Made by a program: the position numbers and the translations under genes. From Nocardioides palaemonis (GTDB taxonomy: Bacteria; Actinomycetota; Actinomycetes; Propionibacteriales; Nocardioidaceae): a stretch of 64,000 nt of DNA. This document shows positions 23,752 to 31,824 of this stretch, one piece after another. Location of the stretch: assembly GCF_018275325.1 (NCBI RefSeq), contig NZ_JAGVQR010000003.1:620001-684000 (forward strand). Direction: 5' to 3'. How positions within the stretch are numbered: position 1 is the first letter of the stretch; every line of letters begins with the position of its first letter. Below the pieces are notes generated by a model, which saw only the letters and a program-made list of their open reading frames with translations, was not told the origin of the DNA and ran no database searches.

Positions 23752-25194
23752 ATGAGCACCCACATCTTCGAGTACGCCCCCGCCCCCGAGTCGCGGGCGG
23801 TCGTCGACATCAAGCCGTCCTACGGCCTGTTCATCAACGGCGAGTTCGTCGACGGCCACGGCACGTCGTTCAAGACCGTCAACCCCGCCACCGAGGAGGT
23901 CCTGGCCGAGGTCGCCGAGGCCACCGACGCCGACGTCGACGAGGCCGTCAAGGCCGCGCGTCGCGCGTACACCCGCGTCTGGTCGCGGATGTCGGGCGCC
24001 GAGCGCGCCAAGTACCTCTACCGGATCGCCCGGATCATCCAGGAGCGCGGCCGCGAGCTCGCCGTCCTGGAGTCGATCGACAACGGCAAGCCGATCAAGG
24101 AGTCGCGCGACGTCGACATCCCGGTCGTCGCCGCCCACTTCTTCTACTACGCCGGCTGGGCCGACAAGCTGGAGTACTCCGGCTACGGCTCCACCCCGCT
24201 CGGCGTGGCCGGCCAAGTCATCCCGTGGAACTTCCCGCTGCTCATGCTCGCGTGGAAGATCGCCCCGGCGCTGGCGTGCGGCAACACCGTCGTGCTCAAG
24301 CCGGCCGAGACCACCCCGCTGACCGCGCTGCTCTTCGCCGAGATCTGCCAGCAGGCCGACCTCCCCCCGGGCGTCGTCAACATCGTCACCGGCGCCGGTG
24401 ACACCGGTCGCGCGATCGTGGCCCACCCCGACGTCGACAAGGTCGCCTTCACCGGCTCCACCGAGGTCGGCAAGGCCATCGCCCGCGCCGTGGCCGGCAC
24501 CGACAAGAAGGTGACCCTCGAGCTCGGCGGCAAGGCCGCCAACATCGTCTTCGACGACGCCCCGATCGACCAGGCCGTCGAGGGCATCGTCAACGGCATC
24601 TTCTTCAACCAGGGCCACGTCTGCTGCGCCGGCTCGCGCCTGCTCGTGCAGGAGTCCGTCGCCGACGAGGTGATGGCCCGCCTCAAGCGCCGGATGTCCA
24701 CGCTGCGCGTGGGCGACCCGCTCGACAAGAACACCGACGTCGGCGCGATCAACTCCGCCGAGCAGCTCGCCAAGATCCGCGAGCTGTCGGAGATCGGCGA
24801 GGCCGAGGGCGCCGAGCGCTGGTCCGCCCCGTGCGACCTGCCCGCCAACGGCTACTGGTTCGCCCCGACCGTCTTCACCGGCGTCTCGCAGGCCCACCGG
24901 ATCGCCCGCGAGGAGATCTTCGGCCCGGTCCTGTCGGTGCTGACCTTCCGCACCCCCTCCGAGGCGGTCGAGAAGGCCAACAACACCCCGTTCGGCCTCT
25001 CGGCCGGCGTGTGGACCGACAAGGGCTCGCGGATCCTGTCGATGGCCAACAAGCTGCGCGCCGGCGTGGTGTGGGCCAACACGTTCAACAAGTTCGACCC
25101 GACCTCGCCGTTCGGCGGCTACAAGGAGTCCGGCTACGGCCGCGAGGGTGGCCGCCACGGTCTCGAGGCCTACCTGAAGGGAGCGGACGCGTGA
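23752..25194 (+). CDS. Aldehyde dehydrogenase (complete)
   Basis: 480 aa. NAD-dependent ALDH hallmarks: VIPWNFPLLMLAWK (near residue 160), FTGSTEVGKAI (near 230), catalytic Glu in VTLELGGKAANIVFDD (near 256), catalytic Cys in FFNQGHVCCAGSRLLV (near 289), EEIFGPVLSVLTF (near 386), SPFGGYKESGYGREGG (near 455). In the deoC operon its likely substrate is acetaldehyde from deoxyribose-5-phosphate cleavage. It overlaps the next gene by 4 bp (GTGA). Gene order and coupling suggest that it works with the truncated ALDH protein downstream. Confidence 0.93.
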   Translation: MSTHIFEYAPAPESRAVVDIKPSYGLFINGEFVDGHGTSFKTVNPATEEVLAEVAEATDADVDEAVKAARRAYTRVWSRMSGAERAKYLYRIARIIQERGRELAVLESIDNGKPIKESRDVDIPVVAAHFFYYAGWADKLEYSGYGSTPLGVAGQVIPWNFPLLMLAWKIAPALACGNTVVLKPAETTPLTALLFAEICQQADLPPGVVNIVTGAGDTGRAIVAHPDVDKVAFTGSTEVGKAIARAVAGTDKKVTLELGGKAANIVFDDAPIDQAVEGIVNGIFFNQGHVCCAGSRLLVQESVADEVMARLKRRMSTLRVGDPLDKNTDVGAINSAEQLAKIRELSEIGEAEGAERWSAPCDLPANGYWFAPTVFTGVSQAHRIAREEIFGPVLSVLTFRTPSEAVEKANNTPFGLSAGVWTDKGSRILSMANKLRAGVVWANTFNKFDPTSPFGGYKESGYGREGGRHGLEAYLKGADA

Positions 25195-26051
25195 GCCGCA
25201 TCGACGTGCGCAAGACGTACAAGCTCTACATCGGCGGGCAGTTCCCCCGCTCCGAGTCCGGACGGTCCTACATCGTGAACGACGCCAAGGGCCGCCTGAT
25301 GGCCAACGCCGCCCAGGCCTCCCGCAAGGACGCCCGCGACGCGGTCGTCGCCGCCCGCGCCGCCTTCGGCGGCTGGTCCGGCAAGACGGCCTACAACCGC
25401 GCCCAGGTCGTCTACCGCATCGCCGAGGTCATGGAGGGCCGCCGCGAGCAGTTCGAGGCCGAGCTGCGCGCCTCCGAGGGCATCACCGCCGCGAAGGCCC
25501 GCACCTACGTCGACGCCGCGATCGACCGCCTCGTCTGGTACGCCGGCTGGGCCGACAAGCTGACCCAGGTCGTCGGCAACGCCAACCCGGTCGCCGGGCC
25601 GTACTTCAACCTGTCCACGCCCGAGCCCAGCGGCGTCGTCGCCGTGGTCGCGCCTCGCGGCGCGCTCCTCGGCCTGGTCAGCGTCGTCGCCCCGCTCATC
25701 GTCACCGGCAACACCGTCGTCGTGATCGCCAGCGAGCAGAACCCGCTCACCGCGATCACGCTCGGCGAGGTGATGGCCACCAGCGACCTCCCCGGCGGCG
25801 TCGTCAACGTCCTCACCGGCTCGCAGGCCGAGATCGCCCCGTGGCTGGCCTCGCACATGGACGTCAACGGCATCGACCTCACCGGGGTCGAGGACGAGGC
25901 GCTGGCCACCGAGCTCGAGGTGGCCGCGGCCGACAACCTCAAGCGCGTGCGCCGCCCCGAGCCCGACACCGACTGGCTCGCCGAGCCCGGCCTCGACCGG
26001 ATGACGCGGTTCCAGGAGACCAAGACGGTCTGGCACCCGATCGGCGTCTGA
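25191..26051 (+). CDS. Truncated, catalytically dead ALDH-like subunit
   Basis: 286 aa, GTG overlapping the previous stop. The N-terminal coenzyme-binding-type ALDH region is recognisable (YKLYIGGQFPRSESGRSY, VVAVVAPRGALLGLVSVVAPLIVTGNTVVV, SDLPGGVVNVLTG), but the frame stops at about 290 residues. There is no ExGGK catalytic Glu motif, no Cys nucleophile (no Cys at all) and no C-terminal oligomerisation part. The end (RFQETKTVWHPIGV) is conserved-looking, not a frameshift scar. Together with the upstream 480-aa enzyme this equals the length and domain order of ALDH16, which fuses a full ALDH domain to a vestigial one. It may be a structural subunit of that enzyme. Confidence 0.85.
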   Translation: MSRIDVRKTYKLYIGGQFPRSESGRSYIVNDAKGRLMANAAQASRKDARDAVVAARAAFGGWSGKTAYNRAQVVYRIAEVMEGRREQFEAELRASEGITAAKARTYVDAAIDRLVWYAGWADKLTQVVGNANPVAGPYFNLSTPEPSGVVAVVAPRGALLGLVSVVAPLIVTGNTVVVIASEQNPLTAITLGEVMATSDLPGGVVNVLTGSQAEIAPWLASHMDVNGIDLTGVEDEALATELEVAAADNLKRVRRPEPDTDWLAEPGLDRMTRFQETKTVWHPIGV

Positions 26052-26074
26052 GACCCAGCACCACCTGACCTGTT

Positions 26075-26100
26075 GGCCCCCGGAGCGATCTCCGGGGGCC
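26075..26100. terminator. Terminator of the deoC-ALDH operon
   Basis: Perfect 11-bp stem GGCCCCCGGAG (26075-26085) / CTCCGGGGGCC (26090-26100) with CGAT loop, followed by TTCGG. Confidence 0.85.
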
Positions 26101-26117
26101 TTCGGCGTGTGGCGTCG

Positions 26118-26195
26118 CACCATGCAGGCAGCTCGCAGCCGTCCGGCCCGCGCTGAGCGTGGAGGACGCCGCACCGACGGACTGCCTTCATGGTG
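26118..26195. repeat. Hairpin element A
   Basis: CACCATGCAGGCAG (26118-26131) pairs with CTGCCTTCATGGTG (26182-26195) with one mismatch. It contains GAGCGTGGA at 26155, exactly 28 nt after GGCAG, the same distance as in element B. Confidence 0.65.
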
Positions 26196-26232
26196 TCGGC
26201 ATCCGGCGCGTCCCACGTCCCGGAGCCGACGA

Positions 26233-26305
26233 AAATAGGCAGTTCGACGGAACCGGGCGCCCACCGAGCGTGGACCCCGACCGAGGACCGCCGAACTGCC
26301 TATTT
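26233..26305. repeat. Hairpin element B
   Basis: A perfect 14-bp inverted repeat AAATAGGCAGTTCG (26233-26246) / CGAACTGCCTATTT (26292-26305) with a 45-bp centre holding GAGCGTGGA at 26266. It shares GGCAGYTCG, the GAGCGTGGA position and CTGCC with element A. Confidence 0.8.
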
Positions 26306-26326
26306 CATGCAGGCCCCGAGCACGCC

Positions 26327-26358
26327 GAAGGCCCCCGGAGCGGTCTCCGGGGGCCTTC
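26327..26358. terminator. Terminator of the VWA gene (bidirectional)
   Basis: Perfect 14-bp stem GAAGGCCCCCGGAG (26327-26340) / CTCCGGGGGCCTTC (26345-26358), loop CGGT. It is nearly the same sequence as the terminator at 26075. Confidence 0.88.
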
Positions 26359-26370
26359 GAGCGGGCTGGG

Positions 26371-28047
26371 TCAGCGGTTGAGCAGCGCCTGGGCGAGCAC
26401 CCCGAGGATCTCGTTGGGGTTGTTCACCAGGTAGTTCTGGCCGCCGGTCGCCGCGGCGATCTGGTCGAGCTCACCGGTGTCGGAGTCCTGCGAGATGCCG
26501 ATGATGATCACCTTCACCGGCTTGGCCGGGTCGCGGACCGACTTGAGCTGGTTGACCAGCGACTCGAGCGACAACGAGCTGGAGTCGTCGCTGGCGCCGT
26601 CGGTGAAGATCACCACGGAGTTGAACCACGCCGGATCCCACTTCTCCTGCGCGTACTTGTAGGCCGCGAGGGTGGTGTCCATCAGGCCGGTCGCGCCGCG
26701 CACGCGGCCGACGAGCGCGTCGGCCTCCTTGCGCACCACGTCGCCGTGGGTGCCGTCGGCGCCCGCGGAGGCGTCGAGCCGGTCGAGCGTGGCGTACTCC
26801 TGGTAGGAGACCCCGTTCTCGCCACGGTTCTTGGAGAAGCCCCAGATGCCGATCCGGGCCTGGGCCGGGAACGCGTCGAGCGCCACCTGCGAGGCCTGGA
26901 CGGCGAGCTGGATGCGGGTCGTGTCGCCGATCGCGGTCTTCATCGACCCGGACAGGTCGACCACGGCGAGGATGCTGGACGGCACCGAGAGCACGCGCCA
27001 CTGGCGCAGGGTGTCGTCGGTGGTCTGCTGCGCCACCTTGGGCAGCACGCGCGAGTCGCCGAGGCCGATGCCGTTGGGCAGCGTCGCGCCGTCGGGGCCG
27101 CGCAGCTCGGCGGCGGCGATCGCGTCGACGCCGGCGCCGGAGGTGAACCAGCGGCCGATGGCACGGGCCACGCGGGCCGACAGGTCGCCCCCGGAGGACA
27201 TCACGTCGAGGTTGCCGCGGTTCACGTCGACGAGCGGGTACTGCAGCATCGGCACGCCGGTCCGGGGCGCGACGAGGGTGAGCTGGTCGTTGCTGCGGCG
27301 CGCCGCGAGGTAGGCCTGCTCGGTCGCCGGGACGAGCTGGGTGCTGGAGGCGGTGATGGTGGAGAGGTCGGCCTCGGTGGAGGCACCCTCGACGGCACGC
27401 TCGCCGAACGTCTGGGCGACCGGGACCGTCTTCTCCTCGATCGTCTGGGCCGTCTCGCCGGTGGCCTTCATCTCGGCGTAGGGCGCGAGGAGGGCGAGCG
27501 CGGACGCGCCCTGGGCGCTCGGGTCGGACATGTCGAGCGCCCCGCCGTCGAGCACGGCGGCCCAGGAGGCCGGCGCCTTGGCGGCGGGACCGCCGACCAG
27601 GCCGACCGGCGTCTGGGCGAGCACCTCGGCGACCGGGGTGCCGGTCCAGCCGGCGGAGGTCAGCTGGCCCTTCCAGGTCGGGCTGTCCGGGATCCAGATC
27701 TCGGGGAGCTCGGCGTTGGGGTCGGCCAGCAGCGCGACGACGTCCTTCACGGTGCCGGCGGAGACCACGACGTCGATGCACGGCTCGTCGGCGTTGACCG
27801 ACTTCACTGCCTGCTTGACCAGGTCCTCCATCACGGGAGCGGTCGTCAGGGTGACCTTCTCCGACACGCAGGCGGAGGCCTCGGCGTCCTTGTCGCCGCT
27901 CAGGGCGAAGAATCCGGCGGCGCCGACGACCAGCAGCAGGGCGAGACCGCCCAGCAGCAGCGTACGGCCGCCGGGACCGGCAGGCCGGTGCCGACCGCCG
28001 GGGGTGTCCGCGCCTTCGGGCGCAGGCGTCGAGTCGTCCAGACTCAT
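26371..28047 (-). CDS. Membrane-anchored substrate-binding-like plus VWA domain protein
   Basis: 558 aa, ATG 28047 with GGGAGG 5 nt upstream. A short cytoplasmic Pro/Gly-rich start leads to one membrane helix (LLLGGLALLLVVGAAGFFAL, near residues 32-51). An extracellular region resembling periplasmic solute-binding proteins follows (SEKVTLTTAPVMEDLVKQAV, ELPEIWIPDSPTWKGQL). A C-terminal von Willebrand A domain starts near residue 355, with MIDAS DLSGSM, a Thr in GATGLMDTT and VVIFTDGASDD. The combination is common in actinobacteria; function is not established. It is a monocistronic gene ending at the terminator 26327-26358. Confidence 0.87.
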   Translation of the reverse strand: MSLDDSTPAPEGADTPGGRHRPAGPGGRTLLLGGLALLLVVGAAGFFALSGDKDAEASACVSEKVTLTTAPVMEDLVKQAVKSVNADEPCIDVVVSAGTVKDVVALLADPNAELPEIWIPDSPTWKGQLTSAGWTGTPVAEVLAQTPVGLVGGPAAKAPASWAAVLDGGALDMSDPSAQGASALALLAPYAEMKATGETAQTIEEKTVPVAQTFGERAVEGASTEADLSTITASSTQLVPATEQAYLAARRSNDQLTLVAPRTGVPMLQYPLVDVNRGNLDVMSSGGDLSARVARAIGRWFTSGAGVDAIAAAELRGPDGATLPNGIGLGDSRVLPKVAQQTTDDTLRQWRVLSVPSSILAVVDLSGSMKTAIGDTTRIQLAVQASQVALDAFPAQARIGIWGFSKNRGENGVSYQEYATLDRLDASAGADGTHGDVVRKEADALVGRVRGATGLMDTTLAAYKYAQEKWDPAWFNSVVIFTDGASDDSSSLSLESLVNQLKSVRDPAKPVKVIIIGISQDSDTGELDQIAAATGGQNYLVNNPNEILGVLAQALLNR

Positions 28048-28127
28048 GAGGTCCTCCCACAAGAACATCGATCCGGGGTCTGGGCGAGACTAGTCCTCGG
28101 CCACCGCCCCCGTGGCCGAACGAGGAA

Positions 28128-28763
28128 ATGAGTGACGAGACGATGAGCACAGCCCAGGTGATCGTCCTGGCCGGGCCGAGCGGCGCCGGGAAGTCCCGGC
28201 TCGCCGAGCGGCTGGGCCTGCCGGTCCTCCGGCTCGACGACTTCTACAAGGACGGCGACGACCCGACGCTCCCCCGCATCGAGCACGGCGCCAACGCCGG
28301 GCTCGTCGACTGGGACGACCCGGCGTCGTGGCACCGCGAGGACGCACTGGCGTCGCTGCGCGAGCTCTGCACCACCGGGCGCAGCGAGGTCCCCGTCTAC
28401 GAGATCGCGCAGAACGGCCGCTGCGGGTCGCGCACCGTCGACCTGGCCGGGGCGACCCGGTTCGTCGCGGAGGGGATCTTCGCCCCCGACGTCGTGGCGG
28501 CGTGCCGCGAGGAGGGCATGCTGGCGGCGGCCTACTGCATCACCCAGCACCCGCTGGTGACCTTCTGGCGCCGTCTCACCCGTGACCTGCGCGAGCACCG
28601 GAAGCCTCCGCTCGTGCTCGTACGCCGGGGGCTCGCACTGATGCGCGACCAGCAGCGCGTCGTCGGGCACGCGCTGCGGGCCGGCTGCCGCCGCGCCACC
28701 GGCGACCAGGCCTACGCCGAGCTGACCGCCGGCGCCGGCGCCGGGCGGACTACCCGGCGCTGA
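28128..28763 (+). CDS. Uridine kinase-like P-loop kinase
   Basis: 211 aa from ATG 28128; the in-frame ATG 28143 is also possible and gives a more typical start ([18 protein letters not shown]). Walker A is GPSGAGKS, followed by [16 protein letters not shown], the Asp-rich substrate segment of uridine kinases, and [13 protein letters not shown] lid-like Arg-rich segment ([16 protein letters not shown]) is present. It should phosphorylate uridine/cytidine or a related nucleoside. It sits in the nucleoside salvage block and overlaps the convergent add gene by 14 bp. Confidence 0.87.
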   Translation: MSDETMSTAQVIVLAGPSGAGKSRLAERLGLPVLRLDDFYKDGDDPTLPRIEHGANAGLVDWDDPASWHREDALASLRELCTTGRSEVPVYEIAQNGRCGSRTVDLAGATRFVAEGIFAPDVVAACREEGMLAAAYCITQHPLVTFWRRLTRDLREHRKPPLVLVRRGLALMRDQQRVVGHALRAGCRRATGDQAYAELTAGAGAGRTTRR

Positions 28764-29826
28764 GCGCGGCGTAGCCGGGCTTGATGACGTCCTCGATGAT
28801 CGCGAGCCGCTCGTCGAAGGGCAGGAACGCCGACTTCATCGCGTTGATGGTGAACCAGCGCAGGTCGTCGAGCGTGTAGTCGAACGCCTCGACCAGGCCG
28901 AACATCTCCCGCGTCATCGACGTGCCGCTCATCAGCCGGTTGTCGGTGTTGACGGTGACCCGGAACCGCAGGTCGGTGAGCAGGCCGATCGGGTGCTGGT
29001 CGAACGACTCGGCCGCGCCGGTCTGGATGTTGGAGCTGGGGCACATCTCCAGCGGGATCCGCTTGTCGCGCACGTACGCGGCCAGCCGTCCGAGCTCGAC
29101 CGAGCCGTCGTCGCCGACGGTGATGTCGTCGATGATCCGTACGCCGTGGCCGAGCCGGTCGGCGCCGCACCACTGGATCGCCTCCCAGATCGACGGCAGA
29201 CCGAAGGCCTCGCCGGCGTGGATGGTGAAGTGGGCGTTCTCGCGCTGGAGGTACTCGAAGGCGTCGAGGTGGCGGGTGGGCGGGAAGCCCGCCTCCGCCC
29301 CGGCGATGTCGAAGCCGGCGACGCCGCGGTCGCGCCAGGCGATCGCCAGCTCGGCGATCTCCATCGAGCGGGCCTGGTGGCGCATCGCGGTGAGCAGCTG
29401 GCGCACGACGATCCGGCCGCCGGCCGCCGCCATGCCCGCGTCGAAGCCCTCCTGGACGGCGGCGACGACCTCGTCGAGGGTCATCCCGGCCGAGACGTGC
29501 TGCTCGGGGGCGTAGCGCACCTCGGCGTAGACCACGCCGTCGGCGGCGAGGTCCTCGACGCACTCACGCGCCACCCGCGCGATCGCGGGACCGTGCTGCA
29601 TCACCGCGACCGTGTGGTCGAAGGTCTCGAGGTAGCGCACCAGGGAGCCCGAGTCGGCGGACTCGGTGAACCAGCGGCCCAGCGACTCGGCGTCCGGCGC
29701 GGGCAGCTCGTGGCCGATCTCGGCGGCGAGCTCGACGATGGTCTGCGGACGCAGGCCGCCGTCGAGGTGGTCGTGCAGGAGGACCTTGGGGGCGGCCAGC
29801 ACCTGGTCGCGCGTGGGAGTGCTCAT
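28750..29826 (-). CDS. add: Adenosine deaminase
   Basis: 358 aa. The metal site begins with [12 protein letters not shown] (His18 and His20); then HAGEAFG (His and catalytic Glu, near residue 203), DRLGHGVRI (His near 230) and [12 protein letters not shown] (metal Asp near 290; most relatives have NTDDP). It converts adenosine/deoxyadenosine to inosine/deoxyinosine, feeding PNP. ATG 29826 is backed by TTGGAT 6 nt upstream. In M. tuberculosis add, deoA and cdd are adjacent; here a MaoC gene and repeats separate add from deoA. Confidence 0.94.
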   Translation of the reverse strand: MSTPTRDQVLAAPKVLLHDHLDGGLRPQTIVELAAEIGHELPAPDAESLGRWFTESADSGSLVRYLETFDHTVAVMQHGPAIARVARECVEDLAADGVVYAEVRYAPEQHVSAGMTLDEVVAAVQEGFDAGMAAAGGRIVVRQLLTAMRHQARSMEIAELAIAWRDRGVAGFDIAGAEAGFPPTRHLDAFEYLQRENAHFTIHAGEAFGLPSIWEAIQWCGADRLGHGVRIIDDITVGDDGSVELGRLAAYVRDKRIPLEMCPSSNIQTGAAESFDQHPIGLLTDLRFRVTVNTDNRLMSGTSMTREMFGLVEAFDYTLDDLRWFTINAMKSAFLPFDERLAIIEDVIKPGYAALSAG

Positions 29827-29832
29827 CCGCAC

Positions 29833-29838
29833 ATCCAA
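29833..29838 (-). promoter_or_regulatory. Putative leaderless -10 (TTGGAT) of add
   Basis: TTGGAT on the minus strand, 6 nt (GTGCGG), then ATG 29826. Confidence 0.4.
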
Positions 29839-29863
29839 CCAGTGCCCGTCGCCGGGCGCGCAC

Positions 29864-29869
29864 TATGTT
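29864..29869 (+). promoter_or_regulatory. Putative leaderless -10 (TATGTT) of MaoC gene
   Basis: TATGTT, 7 nt (CGTGCCC), then ATG 29877. It decides against the ATG at 29865, which lies inside the hexamer. Confidence 0.6.
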
Positions 29870-29876
29870 CGTGCCC

Positions 29877-30329
29877 ATGCGCACCTTCACCACGCTCGAC
29901 GACGTCGCCGCCGCCTCCGGGTCGGAGATCGGCACCAGCGAGTGGCTCACGGTCGACCAGTCCCGCATCGACGCGTTCGCCGACGCGACCCTGGACCACC
30001 AGTGGATCCACGTCGACGCCGGGGCCGCCGCCGCGGGGCCGTTCGGCACCACGATCGCGCACGGCTTCCTCACCCTCAGCCTGCTGCCCCACTTCGCCTC
30101 GCAGGTGTTCCGGCTCGAGACGCCGGGGGCGCGGCTGAACTACGGGATGGAGAAGGTGCGGTTCCCCGCCCCCGTCCCCGTCGACAGCCGGCTGCGCTCG
30201 CACGTGCGCTTCGGCGAGGTCCGCGACCTGCCGGCGGGCAAGCAGCTCGTCGTCGAGCACACCGTGGAGATCGAGGGTCAGGACAAGCCGGCCTGCGTGG
30301 CCCAGCACGTGGTGCTGCTGCTGGCCTGA
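29877..30329 (+). CDS. MaoC-like hotdog-fold dehydratase
   Basis: 150 aa. The hydratase-2 motif is present: FADATLDHQWIHVD followed by GPFGTTIAHGFLTLSLLPHF, with catalytic Asp and His as in (R)-specific enoyl-CoA hydratases. The length is that of single-hotdog NodN/PhaJ-like proteins. It should hydrate a trans-2-enoyl-CoA or dehydrate a 3-hydroxyacyl-CoA; chain length unknown. It is divergent from add and followed by a pair of palindromic repeats. Confidence 0.9.
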   Translation: MRTFTTLDDVAAASGSEIGTSEWLTVDQSRIDAFADATLDHQWIHVDAGAAAAGPFGTTIAHGFLTLSLLPHFASQVFRLETPGARLNYGMEKVRFPAPVPVDSRLRSHVRFGEVRDLPAGKQLVVEHTVEIEGQDKPACVAQHVVLLLA

Positions 30330-30377
30330 GCGCATACGCCCACCGCGAGCGGCGCCCCGCCGTCTTCCCCGCCCGCG

Positions 30378-30427
30378 AGCGGTGAGCCACCCACATTTCC
30401 GCGCCGCAGAACGTGGGTGGGACACCG
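30378..30427. repeat. Dispersed palindrome, copy 1a
   Basis: AGCGGTGAGCCACCCACATT ... AACGTGGGTGGGACACCG. Arms CCCACATT and AACGTGGG pair around a variable GC centre. Part of a family of six in three pairs (30378, 30461; 53499, 53581; 54695, 54779). Confidence 0.9.
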
Positions 30428-30460
30428 ACACCCGGCGCGCCGTCCCACGCCCCACCCGCG

Positions 30461-30510
30461 AGCGGTGAGCCACCCACACTTCCGCATCGCAGAACGTGGG
30501 TGGGACACCG
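30461..30510. repeat. Dispersed palindrome, copy 1b
   Basis: Differs from copy 1a at only three positions, all in the left arm/centre (CACACTTCCGCATCG). Same orientation, 33 bp downstream. The 30330-30540 gap between maoC and deoA otherwise holds nothing recognisable. Confidence 0.9.
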
Positions 30511-30540
30511 CCCGGAGGTCGAGGCGAGCGCGGCGGGGTG

Positions 30541-31824
30541 TCAGCCGATCCGGTCGAGGACGATCGGGCCGGGCGTGAAGGACGCGCCGTCCTCGATGTC
30601 GTAGCCGCCCTCGAGCGAGGCCAGCGCGCGGCCGAAGCGGTCCGGCTCGTCGGTGTGGAGGGTGAACAGCGGGTCGCCCTGGGTGACCGTGTCGCCCGGG
30701 CGGGCGTGCCAGACCACGCCAGCGCCCGCCTGCACGGGGTCCTCCTTGCGGGCGCGACCGGCGCCGAGGCGCCAGGCGGCCATCCCGACCGCCATCGCGT
30801 CGAGACGGGTGAGGGTGCCGGAGGCCGGTGCGTGCACCACGTGGGTCTCCTTCGCCTGCGGCAGCGGAGCGTCGGGGTCGCCGCCCTGCGCCCGGATCAT
30901 CGCCTTCCACGCGTCCATCGCCGAGCCGTCGGCCAGCTTGTCGGCCGGGTCGACGTCGCCGCGTCCGGCTCCAGCGAGCATCTCGCGGGCGAGGGCGAGG
31001 GTCAGGTCGACGACGTCGGACGGACCGCCGCCGGCGAGCACCTCGACCGACTCGGCGACCTCGACCGCGTTGCCGGCCGTGCGGCCCAGCGGGGTGGCCA
31101 TGTCGGTGAGCAGCGCGACGGTGTGCACCCCGGCGTCGGTGCCGAGCGCGACCATCGTCTCGGCCAGCTCGCGGGCGGATTCGAGCTCCTTCATGAACGC
31201 GCCGCTGCCGACCTTGACGTCCAGCACCAGCGCCCCGGTGCCCTCCGCGATCTTCTTGCTCATGATCGAGCTCGCGATCAGCGGGATCGCCTCGACCGTG
31301 CCGGTGACGTCGCGCAGGGCGTAGAGCTTCTTGTCCGCGGGGGCCAGGCCGTCGCCGGCCGCGCAGATCACCGCGCCGACGTCCTCGAGGATCGAGAACA
31401 TCTCCTCGTTGCTGAGGCCGGCGCGCCAGCCGGGGATCGACTCGAGCTTGTCGAGGGTGCCGCCGGTGTGGCCGAGGCCGCGACCCGACAGCTGCGGGAC
31501 CGCCACGCCGCACGCCGCGACGAGCGGGGCGAGCGGGAGCGTGATCTTGTCGCCGACGCCGCCGGTGGAGTGCTTGTCCGCCGTCGGGCGCGAGAGGGAG
31601 GAGAAGTCCATCCGCTCGCCGGACGCGATCATGGCCGCGGTCCAGCGGGCGATCTCGGTCCGGTTCATGCCGTTGAGCAGGATCGCCATCGCGAGCGACG
31701 ACATCTGCTCGTCGGCGACCTCGCCGCGGGTGTAGGCGTCGATCACCCAGTCGATCTGGCTGTCGGAGAGCTCCTGCTTGTCACGCTTGGCGAGGATCAC
31801 CTCGACGGCGTCGTGTGCGGCCAC
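30541..31824 (-). CDS. deoA: Thymidine phosphorylase
   Basis: 427 aa, GTG start directly abutting the TAA of cdd (0-bp gap). The pyrimidine-nucleoside phosphorylase signature SGRGLGHTGGTLDKLES is near residue 115. The phosphate loop is KHSTGGVGDKITL (near 82), and SSIMSKKIAEGTGALVLDVKVGSGAFMK (near 185) is intact. It converts thymidine or deoxyuridine plus phosphate to base and 2-deoxyribose-1-phosphate, which the mutase and deoC then process. Second gene of a cdd-deoA operon. It ends 31 bp from a paired palindrome. Confidence 0.95.
   Translation of the reverse strand: MAAHDAVEVILAKRDKQELSDSQIDWVIDAYTRGEVADEQMSSLAMAILLNGMNRTEIARWTAAMIASGERMDFSSLSRPTADKHSTGGVGDKITLPLAPLVAACGVAVPQLSGRGLGHTGGTLDKLESIPGWRAGLSNEEMFSILEDVGAVICAAGDGLAPADKKLYALRDVTGTVEAIPLIASSIMSKKIAEGTGALVLDVKVGSGAFMKELESARELAETMVALGTDAGVHTVALLTDMATPLGRTAGNAVEVAESVEVLAGGGPSDVVDLTLALAREMLAGAGRGDVDPADKLADGSAMDAWKAMIRAQGGDPDAPLPQAKETHVVHAPASGTLTRLDAMAVGMAAWRLGAGRARKEDPVQAGAGVVWHARPGDTVTQGDPLFTLHTDEPDRFGRALASLEGGYDIEDGASFTPGPIVLDRIG

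Larger units (their letters stand above)
26052..26370. other. Gene-free intergenic region with two terminators and two related hairpins
   Basis: 319 bp between the ALDH operon end and the convergent VWA gene. Order: terminator 26075-26100, hairpin element A 26118-26195, hairpin element B 26233-26305, terminator 26327-26358. No plausible start codon with coding-like codon use was seen on either strand. The segment 26230-26250 and 26295-26306 is AT-rich compared with its surroundings. Confidence 0.8.

Noticed and set aside
25191..26051. A frameshifted ALDH pseudogene
   Set aside because: The reading frame is intact, coupled by GTGA to the upstream gene, with a conserved-looking end and a terminator; it looks like a real short protein.
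26233..26305. Phage or plasmid attachment site, or an IS
   Set aside because: There is an inverted repeat but no integrase, tRNA or transposase in the window, and no target-site duplication could be shown.
30378..30510. CRISPR-like repeats
   Set aside because: Only two copies per site, palindromic along their whole length, with no cas genes and spacers of ~33 bp that are not a growing array.
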